64,000 bases of DNA from JAVBUY01 sp031552735 (GTDB taxonomy: Bacteria > Bacillota > Clostridia > Christensenellales > Aristaeellaceae). The stretch is taken from the NCBI GenBank assembly GCA_031552735.1, contig JAVBMF010000003.1:1-64000 (forward strand), read 5' to 3'. The position numbers and the translations under genes are program-made. The notes below the pieces were generated by a model, which worked only from the letters and a program-made list of their open reading frames with translations, had not been told where the DNA came from and did not search any database. Each line of letters opens with the position of its first letter. The first letter of the stretch is position 1. Of the stretch, positions 9,801 to 16,341 are shown piece after piece.

Positions 9801-9961
9801 ACGACCGTGACTATGTGCCAGTGAAGATTGATTTGCAGCTATTGCTACGCGATACCGGTCTGTTTGTCAGCGGTGAGAACCCCAAGGACAAAACCCAGCG
9901 CAACCTGACCGGTGAGGCGCTGGCCCAGCGCGCCACCATGACTGTGCGCGCGGCGAGATAG
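6872..9961 (+). CDS. Large secreted multidomain protein with Pro/Thr linkers
   Basis: A 1029-residue exported protein that I do not recognise by name. A Lys/Arg-rich start and hydrophobic stretch (about residues 10-32) form a signal peptide. Two Thr/Pro/Glu-rich low-complexity linkers (about 45-120 and 250-315) flank an SH3-like segment. Ig-like stretches follow (about 350-700). An Asp-rich calcium-loop region near 690-730 (DDDMDGLFTQTEF, then NRDTNDDGLWDG) resembles thrombospondin-3/EF-hand loops. The C-terminal 280 residues look like beta-propeller blades (SEDGNYLAIWYDA). No LPXTG anchor or C-terminal membrane segment is seen, so it is probably released or loosely wall-bound. The ribosome site is weak (GGGGGCGG). 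Confidence 0.7.
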   Translation: MKRQNWICLRKVRRTLALCLCVAFLWQPSYTAGAYFEAPLPDLPIPAETPTAQDPTVAPPADPTDAPATPEVPEQTDTPAPTEPQLPSQTPLHTEAPTATPSQTETPTSAPSQTEAPTNAHEFADFTQGYAIVLYGTSLRTKAHDRKISYEILPLAAGELVLVKDRTAYVPARDEEIDEDEDIPDWFLVTARDSQGMQVEGLVCGTDLFPLTEEETESLFETWAQEALLPEHGPAAEDGIPCVAGVFMPPPTEEPEQGDATAAPEPTPTIESTPDPTDEPTTAPTTPTDPSATPEPTETPESDLLPTETPTAPAEPDQMGQSLLRAQGLISEGESFQLMAPMLARQASITLDPDLTDPERPEVEVRYNAVTPPALPQVATLVIHAQDSALNSATEIVSGIRLVTATGPDAKVRPCTYDMSLDAFILSVYANGLYQIDVMDVAGHSAPPVTAVVSGLDTATTQDDTPPDIGALTFSPLPPEWADAVELSFEVTDTESGVGEVWLEDARGLRSMGEAQSGDTYAIFVYVNQDYMLYAQDRAGNKTAGVPVTITHAKADDTYAPTIGSFSFDPPPRDDGVNEVMVEAWATVVDLPRPGVTPPERASGVALVEVARVSGEDANGDLIYQVFDVCSPRGQSGETYSYTFMEDGWYAFVATDNVGKVSVSDFDIGYIGDVKPRAINPDWYLKPRDDDMDGLFTQTEFRLDLNPANRDTNDDGLWDGLSVRLGLSANDKNTAPEASVFTRSGSTDMLDKLVRDGRLIAPIVEKNPQNYRADVQRKWKQSATTVSWMAPDSNQLVCINSNSVFTARMSHGGQVEVRDALSLYALDMRSLGKGGERTLTTCGDGSLALLYDTDGYGGSLRKDAYLIDTARMQAYRVPNTRGARDVAISEDGNYLAIWYDARLVRVTLSTGEVYQCDDAKRCGNIEMISFLPDGRLVTRVTLLGYSALTPAGGREIGEVKQLPRITQRQSLKALTVYDRDYVPVKIDLQLLLRDTGLFVSGENPKDKTQRNLTGEALAQRATMTVRAAR

Positions 9962-9978
9962 GAAAGAGCATACCAAAA

Positions 9979-10013
9979 AAGCAACTCCTTCCGCGCTGCG
10001 GATGGGGTCGCTT
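9979..10013. terminator. Bidirectional terminator between convergent genes
   Basis: An imperfect 16-bp hairpin (9979-9994 with 9998-10013) flanked by A and T runs lies between the plus-strand gene ending at 9961 and the minus-strand gene ending at 10026, so it can serve both. Confidence 0.6.
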
Positions 10014-10025
10014 TGTTGCGCCGGT

Positions 10026-10691
10026 TTATGCCAGCGCCGCAGTTAGCGTTTGCAGCATCAGTGCGTGTCCCTCGGCATTGGGATGGATGCCGTCAATGCA
10101 CAACAGACGCTCGTAATGCTTGCGGTCAATGAACGCGTCGCGCAGGTTGACAATCGGACAGGCCAGCGCGGCGGCCACATCGCATACTGCCAGCGCATAG
10201 CGCTCCTGCCAGCGATAAATACGCTGCACATCGCCCAGAAACTCCAGCACCGCCTCGCGCGAAAGATTTTTCGTGACCCAATCAAAGTATCGCTCCGCGT
10301 GCAGCGGCGGCGGCACGACCAGCACTGGTTGCGCGCCCAACGTCCTGATTCTGCGCACCCACTCGGACAAACTGGCGACAAACTGTTCGATGGGTGTGCG
10401 CGGCGCGATGTCCGCGCTTGGGTCGGCGGCGACCTGTGGCCAATCCAAATCGCAATCGTTGCCGCCAAATTCGATCAAGGCAATATCCCCACACGCGATC
10501 CCGCTGGTTTCCAGCTCGCTCAATGCTTCCGGCGCGGTTAAACCCATGCGCGCATGGTTCTCGATAGGCAGCGCAAAGCGCTCGGCTAATTGCCGCACAC
10601 AGTTTTCACGCAGGATAGCGTAGCGGTTGCGCAGTTCGTCAAACACAACGCCTTTCAGGATCGAATCGCCCCAAATGTGGATCCCCGCCAT
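10026..10691 (-). CDS. SGNH/GDSL-type esterase or lipase
   Basis: A 221-residue protein with the SGNH blocks: block I IWGDSILKG (nucleophile Ser about residue 10), a Gly near MGLTAPE, block III FGGNDCD and block V DGIHPNAEGH carrying the Asp-His pair. Such enzymes deacylate esters of lipids or carbohydrates. There is no signal peptide, so it acts in the cytosol; the substrate is unknown. GGAGGG precedes the ATG. It is divergent from the DUF1836 unit. Confidence 0.85.
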   Translation of the reverse strand: MAGIHIWGDSILKGVVFDELRNRYAILRENCVRQLAERFALPIENHARMGLTAPEALSELETSGIACGDIALIEFGGNDCDLDWPQVAADPSADIAPRTPIEQFVASLSEWVRRIRTLGAQPVLVVPPPLHAERYFDWVTKNLSREAVLEFLGDVQRIYRWQERYALAVCDVAAALACPIVNLRDAFIDRKHYERLLCIDGIHPNAEGHALMLQTLTAALA

Positions 10692-10783
10692 ACGTATCCC
10701 TCCGTTTTTCGATCATCACATAGTTTTCATTACTAGATTACACGATCATCATCAATCCGTCAATAGGTTATTGAAAACATTTG

Positions 10784-10812
10784 TTGATGCGGTGAAATCA
10801 CCATGTTATAAT
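10784..10812 (+). promoter_or_regulatory. Promoter of the DUF1836-pgmB-exoA unit
   Basis: TTGATG (10784-10789), a 17-bp spacer and a consensus TATAAT (10807-10812) lie 46 bp before the DUF1836 start, in an AT-rich divergent intergenic region. Confidence 0.75.
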
Positions 10813-10857
10813 GTACGCAGAAATGCCGAAAAAACCATGGCAAAATGGGGGAGCAGC

Positions 10858-11388
10858 ATGCAAATCAACACATCCGCCATCGCGCTGGCTGCGCGCATGG
10901 CAGCCTATCAGCCACCCGAATGGGATACGCTGCCGGACCTCGGGCTCTACATGGATCAGGTTGTCACGTTTATCGAGCGGCAGTTGGCACCGCTATTGCC
11001 AGATAAATCGTCAGAAAAATCCATTACCGCGGCAATGGTGAATAACTATGTGAAGCAGGGCATCGTGCCGAGGCCCAGTGGCAAAAAGTATGATCGCGGG
11101 CATTTGGCGGCACTGATGATGCTCTGCGCGCTCAAATCGGTTCTTCCGATGGATGCCATTCGGCGCTTATTGCCCAGTGAAGTGGCGGATATGCGCGCCT
11201 GCTATGAAGCATTTTGCGTGCAGTATCCTGCAGGGCTGCGCCGCGTTGGGCAGGCGCTAGACAAGGGGGAGGTTTCGGCACTGGACTGTGCCATCCAAGC
11301 CAGCGCCCAGCGCATGGCTGCCGAAGCGCTGCTTGCGCGCGAAGTTGCCGAAACTTCCGTTCCAGCAAAAACGCGCGACAAAACCTAG
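10858..11388 (+). CDS. DUF1836 protein, probable MerR-like DNA-binding regulator
   Basis: A 176-residue protein. The core ITAAMVNNYVKQGIVPRP followed by KKYDRGHLAALMMLCALK is the DUF1836 signature and resembles a MerR-type winged-helix segment, so DNA binding is likely but unproven. The start at 10858 is preceded by GGGGGAGCAGC; an ATG seven codons earlier has no ribosome site. It heads a likely operon with pgmB (80 bp downstream) and exoA, so it may regulate sugar-phosphate genes or itself. The C-terminal third is helical and poorly conserved. Confidence 0.8.
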   Translation: MQINTSAIALAARMAAYQPPEWDTLPDLGLYMDQVVTFIERQLAPLLPDKSSEKSITAAMVNNYVKQGIVPRPSGKKYDRGHLAALMMLCALKSVLPMDAIRRLLPSEVADMRACYEAFCVQYPAGLRRVGQALDKGEVSALDCAIQASAQRMAAEALLAREVAETSVPAKTRDKT

Positions 11389-11467
11389 TCGGCGCAATGC
11401 ACATTCATTCTGAACCGGAGAACCCACTTATTGCGACCGTTAGTCTGTTTTATAAGGAGTCGATTTT

Positions 11468-12154
11468 TTGTTACGAGCGGCACTTTTCGACCTGGACGGT
11501 GTACTGGTGGACACCGCGAAGTATCATTTTCTCGCGTGGAAGCGGCTGGCGGACGAGCTGGGCTTTGACTTCACCGCGCAGGACAACGAGCGCCTGAAAG
11601 GCGTCAGCCGAATGCGTTCATTGGAGATTTTATTGGAGGTTGGACAATTGTCCGGCCTGCCCATTGATGAACAGGAAGCGCTGGCCGCTAAGAAAAATGC
11701 CTGGTATGTGCGCATGCTGGAGCATTTGACCGCACAAGACGTGCTGCCCGGCGCGCGCGAAACACTGCTTGCCCTGCGCCAGCGCGGCATGCTGACGGCG
11801 CTGGGTTCGGCCAGCCAAAATTCGCCGCTCATCCTAGAAAAGCTGGGCATTGCGCCGCTGCTCGACGCGGTGATTGATGGCAACCATGCCTTGCGTGCCA
11901 AGCCCGATCCGCAAGTATTCCTGCTGGGCGCACAGGCGCTGGGCGTTGCGCCCGGCGATTGCGTGGTTTTTGAGGATGCGGTGGCCGGTATAGCGGCCGC
12001 GCATGCTGGCGGCATGGGCGCGGTTGGTGTGGGCTCACCAGAGACATTGCCTGAGGCAGAATACCATGTGTCCGGCCTTGACGCGCTAGACATCGATGAT
12101 ATGTTGGCTTTTTTCAATACACACGGCACATCCGAGGGGAGTGAACCCACATGA
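11468..12154 (+). CDS. pgmB: Beta-phosphoglucomutase
   Basis: A 228-residue HAD-superfamily enzyme that converts beta-glucose-1-phosphate to glucose-6-phosphate. The nucleophile motif FDLDGVLVDTAKYHFLAWK (Asp 8 and the general acid Asp 10) with the H-x2-AW-K pattern typifies beta-PGM. Later motifs are GSASQN (motif II), the Lys in AKPDPQVFL and FEDAVAGI (metal ligands). The start is a TTG at 11468 behind ATAAGGAG. The stop overlaps the exoA start by 4 bp. It would take the product of the GH65 phosphorylase at the left end of the window. Confidence 0.9.
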   Translation: MLRAALFDLDGVLVDTAKYHFLAWKRLADELGFDFTAQDNERLKGVSRMRSLEILLEVGQLSGLPIDEQEALAAKKNAWYVRMLEHLTAQDVLPGARETLLALRQRGMLTALGSASQNSPLILEKLGIAPLLDAVIDGNHALRAKPDPQVFLLGAQALGVAPGDCVVFEDAVAGIAAAHAGGMGAVGVGSPETLPEAEYHVSGLDALDIDDMLAFFNTHGTSEGSEPT

Positions 12155-12903
12155 AACTGGTATCTTGGAACGTCAACGGCCTGCGCTCGTGCCTTGGCAA
12201 AGGATTTTTGGAGTATGTGCGCGCGGAAGGGGCAGACGCGTACTGCTTGCAGGAGATCAAACTCAGCGAAGGCGTGCTGTCACTGGATTTGCCCGGTTAT
12301 CACCAGTACTATCACTATGCGCAAAAGAAGGGCTATTCCGGTACCGCGCTGCTAACAAAAACAGAACCGAAGTCTGTTGTCTACGGGATCGGGATCGAGG
12401 AGCATGACAAGGAAGGGCGCGTCATCACCGCCGATATGGGCGATTTCTTTCTGGTCAACGCGTATGTACCCAATTCGCAGGATGAACTGGCGCGCCTGCC
12501 GTACCGCCTGACGTGGGAGCGCGATTTTCGCGCGTATTTATGTGCGCTGGATAAGCAAAAGCCGGTCGCGCTGTGCGGTGATTTGAACGTCGCGCACACC
12601 GAAATGGACATCAAAAACGCGCGCAGCAACCGCATGCACGCCGGATTTACCGTCGAGGAGCGCGAACAGATGACTGCGCTGCTGGATGCGGGTTTTGCGG
12701 ATAGTTATCGCCGCCTGCACCCAGACAAGCAGGACGCCTATACCTGGTGGAGCTACTTTGGCGGCGCGCGCGCGCGAAACGTTGGTTGGCGACTGGATTA
12801 CTTTATCGTCAGCGAGCGATTGATGCCGCGCGTTGTGGATGCCGATATTCGGCCGGAGATTATGGGATCGGATCATTGTCCGGTCATTTTAACGCTGGGA
12901 TAA
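12151..12903 (+). CDS. exoA: Exodeoxyribonuclease III / AP endonuclease
   Basis: A 250-residue Mg-dependent nuclease of the exonuclease III family, acting at abasic sites and on 3' ends in base excision repair. Motifs run in order: SWNVNGLR at the N-terminus, CLQEIKL (metal-binding Glu), NAYVPNSQ, LCGDLNVAHTEMD (catalytic Asp-x-Asn), YTWWSY, and SDHCPV (catalytic Asp-His) at the C-terminus. Its ATG overlaps the pgmB stop, indicating translational coupling. Confidence 0.95.
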   Translation: MKLVSWNVNGLRSCLGKGFLEYVRAEGADAYCLQEIKLSEGVLSLDLPGYHQYYHYAQKKGYSGTALLTKTEPKSVVYGIGIEEHDKEGRVITADMGDFFLVNAYVPNSQDELARLPYRLTWERDFRAYLCALDKQKPVALCGDLNVAHTEMDIKNARSNRMHAGFTVEEREQMTALLDAGFADSYRRLHPDKQDAYTWWSYFGGARARNVGWRLDYFIVSERLMPRVVDADIRPEIMGSDHCPVILTLG

Positions 12904-12919
12904 AGCGCCAAAGCACACA

Positions 12920-12952
12920 AAAGCATGGGAAATAGTTTATTTCCCATGCTTT
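12920..12952. terminator. Bidirectional terminator after exoA
   Basis: A perfect 14-bp stem (12920-12933 with 12939-12952, loop agttt), A-rich on one side and T-rich on the other. It ends exoA and can also stop the minus-strand gene at 13045. Confidence 0.85.
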
Positions 12953-13044
12953 CGCGCTTATTTCATCCATATTATTCGTAAAAGTATCCTTTCGCGAATA
13001 GTTTTGCATGAACTATCCCCTGTAACGAACAAAGAAACTCCTTA

Positions 13045-14076
13045 TCATGACAACGTTCCAGCCGTTCTCCCTCTGCGCATCACTGTGCTATTGGGAAACT
13101 TTTCTTTTCCCATTTGCCAGATATATCTGTCGATGCCTTTCAGGCTGTATGCTTCAAGACCATAGAATCGTTGGAATTGCAGCAGTATTCTTTTGAAAGA
13201 CAAGAAGTCTTTCAGCTCTTCATCGCGGAAAAAAGCGAATGCATCTACATCACGAAAATACTTCAACGCCTTTTCAACATAGCGATCATAAATTGGATAG
13301 TCGAGAGGCTTATGATGGCTACAATATTTTGTAGCAAAAGAATAGAAGTTCCTGGTGCTCCCACTGTCCATTCTTACGGAGGCAAGCTCATTGACCAGCG
13401 TTTCATCGGCACGCATCAGCCGTTCATCAATCTGCATATCGACAATATGTTTGGCTACCGTATATACCGAAAAAATGTTGGTGCTATAAAACTCATTGAG
13501 CGCTGCAACCTTTATCAATACATCGCAAATATCTTCGTTTTTGGGAAAGACTTGAAAAAACAGCTTGTTAAGCGCTTTTTCTTGCAGTGTATAGTTTTCC
13601 AGTCCATCCCACTTTTCAAGATGTGCGCACACTTCATTTTTCGATGGTTTGGGCACATCAACGCGCGGTTCCCTCTTGGGCGATACACGCAGACTACTTG
13701 GCTTGCAAGTTGATACGGATGCTGCCATGCTGTTTTCCGCATCGCCTAGTTGAACCACCTTTAATTTCCCATCTGTGTTTTTTTCGATCGCCCATAGTCC
13801 GTGTTTTGCTGGATCATACAGTGTAACAGTTCCACGCCCCATATTCAAAAGAAAATCATATCTCGTGTTGCAAATGCGCGGCTTGTTGTTTCCGGGATAA
13901 TGCAGCCGACTTGGCTGATTTACCGAGCATGCAATGATCTGGCAGTTGATTGTTAACGGATTGACAGAGTGATCGCGCGACAAAATGTATTCCCTGATTT
14001 CACCATATGAAATGATAGGGTTTTTTGACTGTTCTGCCGCCTCTTTTATCATTTGCCAAACAGGCAATTTTTTCAC
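13045..14076 (-). CDS. Two-domain protein of unknown function, winged-helix N-terminus, probably acquired
   Basis: A 343-residue protein. The N-terminal about 100 residues (KKLPVWQMIKEAA, then TINCQIIACSVNQPS and a GRGTVTLYDP strand) resemble a winged-helix domain of the DUF7669 kind seen with restriction-like proteins. A linker (about 115-150) leads to a helical C-terminal domain with NKLFFQVFP, FATKYCSHHKPLDYPIYDRYV and a final DRYIWQ, a pattern reminiscent of helix-hairpin-helix DNA glycosylase-like folds (inference). Start is the GTG at 14076 behind AGGGGGA; an ATG 7 codons earlier lacks a ribosome site. Its base composition is clearly more AT-rich than both neighbours and it stands alone, which suggests transfer. 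Confidence 0.6.
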   Translation of the reverse strand: MKKLPVWQMIKEAAEQSKNPIISYGEIREYILSRDHSVNPLTINCQIIACSVNQPSRLHYPGNNKPRICNTRYDFLLNMGRGTVTLYDPAKHGLWAIEKNTDGKLKVVQLGDAENSMAASVSTCKPSSLRVSPKREPRVDVPKPSKNEVCAHLEKWDGLENYTLQEKALNKLFFQVFPKNEDICDVLIKVAALNEFYSTNIFSVYTVAKHIVDMQIDERLMRADETLVNELASVRMDSGSTRNFYSFATKYCSHHKPLDYPIYDRYVEKALKYFRDVDAFAFFRDEELKDFLSFKRILLQFQRFYGLEAYSLKGIDRYIWQMGKEKFPNSTVMRRGRTAGTLS

Positions 14077-14145
14077 CTTGCGTATTCCCCCTAGCATGTC
14101 ATGTTCAGTTCCGGCATCAGGCAGTTTTCGACTTATTCTCCCCGT

Positions 14146-16221
14146 CTACCCCACCACAACCTCCACAACCCGTGCCGTGCCCGCCTTCTCGTGCGGCACG
14201 GTCAGTATGCCTTTTTCCGCGTCCCATTCCGGCTCGCCCTTGGCGAAGCTCGGATACACCGTGCGCACGGCTGCCGTCTTGCCCTTCACCTGCGCAATGG
14301 GCACGGCTATCTGCTTGGCGGCCTCGTCCGTCAACCGCCAGGTCGCCACATAGGTTCGGTCTTCGCAGACCAACGCCAGGCACAACTGTCCCGCATCCAT
14401 GCGCGGCAAGCCCAGCGGCCACATCGGCACACCGGTGCGGATGTGTTCGCGCAGTTTTTTATGCACGGCGATGCCCTCTTCTATGGCGCTTCTCTGCGCG
14501 GATGAAAAGGCGTCGATCTCTCCGCTAATTTGCGGCCGCAGCAGCAGTGCGTTGACCATGCGCAACGCAACCGCCTCTTGATCTTCCTCCGCCTGCGGCG
14601 CGCAGAAGATGCCCGCCTGTTCCGGCGTCACAGCCGACGGACAGGCCGCCGCGATTGCCGCCAATTCCTTGGCGCTGGTCTGCTCGGACACCGCTTGCAC
14701 CGCATGGCGTGTCAGCAGCGCATATTCCATGCGCAGGCCGCCGCTGGCCGCGTTTTCCAGCGTCAGCCACGGATAGCGCGCCAGCAACCGGTCCAGCCAT
14801 GCCAGATACGCGCGGTTGTGCTCCAGCAAGCCCTCACCAGACGCCGAAGCATTGTGCTCTGTGCCCACGCCGGGCTCGATGTTATAGTCCAGCTTCAGAT
14901 AGCGGATGCCCTCTTCCGTCACCAACCGGTCAATGGCCGCGTCGGCGTGCTGCACCACGTCCGGGTTGCGGAAATCCAGTTGATAGCGCCCATGGTCAAT
15001 GACAGGCTTGCCCGCGATCTGGAAGCACCAGTCCACTGGCAGATGCGCCGCCAGCGACGCATGCACGCCCATGACCTCAGGCTCTAGCCACAGGCCGGGC
15101 GTCATGCCATGCGCGCGAATCGCCGCCACCACTTCGCCCAACCCGTTCGGGAAGCGCGTCGCGGATGGCATCCATTCCCCTACGCCTTCCCACCACACCC
15201 CGGCGGCAAACCATCCGGCGTCGAGACAGTAGGTTTCGCAGCCCAGCTTGGCCGCCGCTTGGATGCGCGCCAGTTCTTTATCGCGCGTCAGGTCGTCCTC
15301 GCTGACATGCCGGTCGGAATACAGCACCGGCAGTTTGTGATGGTCCTCGCTTGGGCGGCGGATCACGCGGCGATAGCGCGTCATCTCGCCAATCGCGCTG
15401 TCGAAGCTGTCGCCAAAGGTCACTGCTGCAGGCACCGAGGTAAAGGATTCACCCGGCTCCAGCACATTGCGCCAGTGGTTTTCCTGCCAAGACGGGCCGG
15501 ATAATTCCAGCGTCAGTCGGCCTTCGTTGCCGCTCATCTCCCATTGCCAGGATCCGTTGTGCTCAATCTGCCAAGCAATTGCGCCGCTGGCCGTTTCCAG
15601 GCAGCCCATCGGCAGAAATTCCTTGCTGGTCCACGCGCCGGTGGATAGGCGTCTGACGCGCTGGATCGGCGTGCGCACCACCGACTCCATGCCCCACTCT
15701 GCCAGACTGCGCTTGCGCCACTGTGCCTCGGCGCACCAGCTATTGGCGGGGATGGCCAGCACATTCTGCTGCCACGGCACGCCGGGCTGATCAATGCCGG
15801 TCAGCGCAAAGGACGACACATGCTCCAGCACATAGGGCTTGGGGCCGTTGTTGCGCACCACGGTCCAACTGCGCAACGCGCGGATGTTATCATACATTTG
15901 CAAATACGACGTGACCACCAAATCCTCAAACGCTTGGGTAATCATCAGCTTGCGCCCCTGGGGGGTGCGCACATCCTGATGCGACACATACTTGAGCAGC
16001 GCACCGGGCTGCGTGCCGGTGTGCTTGTCACCGTGATGGCTGTTGGCGTCAAACCCGGCGCATTGCAGTTCCACCAGACGGAACGCCTTGCGATCCGCCT
16101 TGGGGATTTCCTCGATGTCAAACGCCCGGGTGCCCGCGTGCAGCAGGCGCACATCGCCGTCCCCGGCGACCTGCAAAACGATGTACAATTCATTTTCAAA
16201 AAATGTAAAACGTTCGGACAA
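14146..16221 (-). CDS. Alpha-galactosidase, GH36 family
   Basis: A 691-residue cytosolic glycosidase that hydrolyses terminal alpha-galactosides such as melibiose and raffinose. The (beta/alpha)8 core shows PGLWLEPEVMG, the nucleophile motif YLKLDYN (D445) and the acid/base region ENAASGGLRMEYALL. In most GH36 enzymes the acid/base residue is Asp; here the equivalent looks like Glu (E499). The N-terminal beta domain and C-terminal beta domain are both present, giving the usual length. The start is taken as TTG at 16221, 8 bp after GGGGAGG; the frame runs 31 codons further without a ribosome site. Confidence 0.85.
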   Translation of the reverse strand: MSERFTFFENELYIVLQVAGDGDVRLLHAGTRAFDIEEIPKADRKAFRLVELQCAGFDANSHHGDKHTGTQPGALLKYVSHQDVRTPQGRKLMITQAFEDLVVTSYLQMYDNIRALRSWTVVRNNGPKPYVLEHVSSFALTGIDQPGVPWQQNVLAIPANSWCAEAQWRKRSLAEWGMESVVRTPIQRVRRLSTGAWTSKEFLPMGCLETASGAIAWQIEHNGSWQWEMSGNEGRLTLELSGPSWQENHWRNVLEPGESFTSVPAAVTFGDSFDSAIGEMTRYRRVIRRPSEDHHKLPVLYSDRHVSEDDLTRDKELARIQAAAKLGCETYCLDAGWFAAGVWWEGVGEWMPSATRFPNGLGEVVAAIRAHGMTPGLWLEPEVMGVHASLAAHLPVDWCFQIAGKPVIDHGRYQLDFRNPDVVQHADAAIDRLVTEEGIRYLKLDYNIEPGVGTEHNASASGEGLLEHNRAYLAWLDRLLARYPWLTLENAASGGLRMEYALLTRHAVQAVSEQTSAKELAAIAAACPSAVTPEQAGIFCAPQAEEDQEAVALRMVNALLLRPQISGEIDAFSSAQRSAIEEGIAVHKKLREHIRTGVPMWPLGLPRMDAGQLCLALVCEDRTYVATWRLTDEAAKQIAVPIAQVKGKTAAVRTVYPSFAKGEPEWDAEKGILTVPHEKAGTARVVEVVVG

Positions 16222-16297
16222 AGCAAACGCCTCCCCGATTTTTCTTATGGGTATATATTCGCGTTGCGCTCGGCGCATCCCTGCAAAAAGGTCAAAA

Positions 16298-16328
16298 AAA
16301 GGCTTCCGAAACATGCTCGGAAGCCTTT
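16298..16328 (-). terminator. Terminator of the prolyl isomerase fusion gene
   Basis: A perfect 12-bp stem (16298-16309 with 16317-16328, loop aacatgc) followed on the minus strand by seven T residues in all (16294-16300, three of them in the stem). Confidence 0.85.
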
Positions 16329-16341
16329 GCGATTCAGACGA

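Noticed and set aside
128..12903. One linked maltose-use operon joining the GH65 gene and pgmB
   Set aside because: They are on opposite strands, 9 kb apart, with several terminators between; only the biochemical link is supported.
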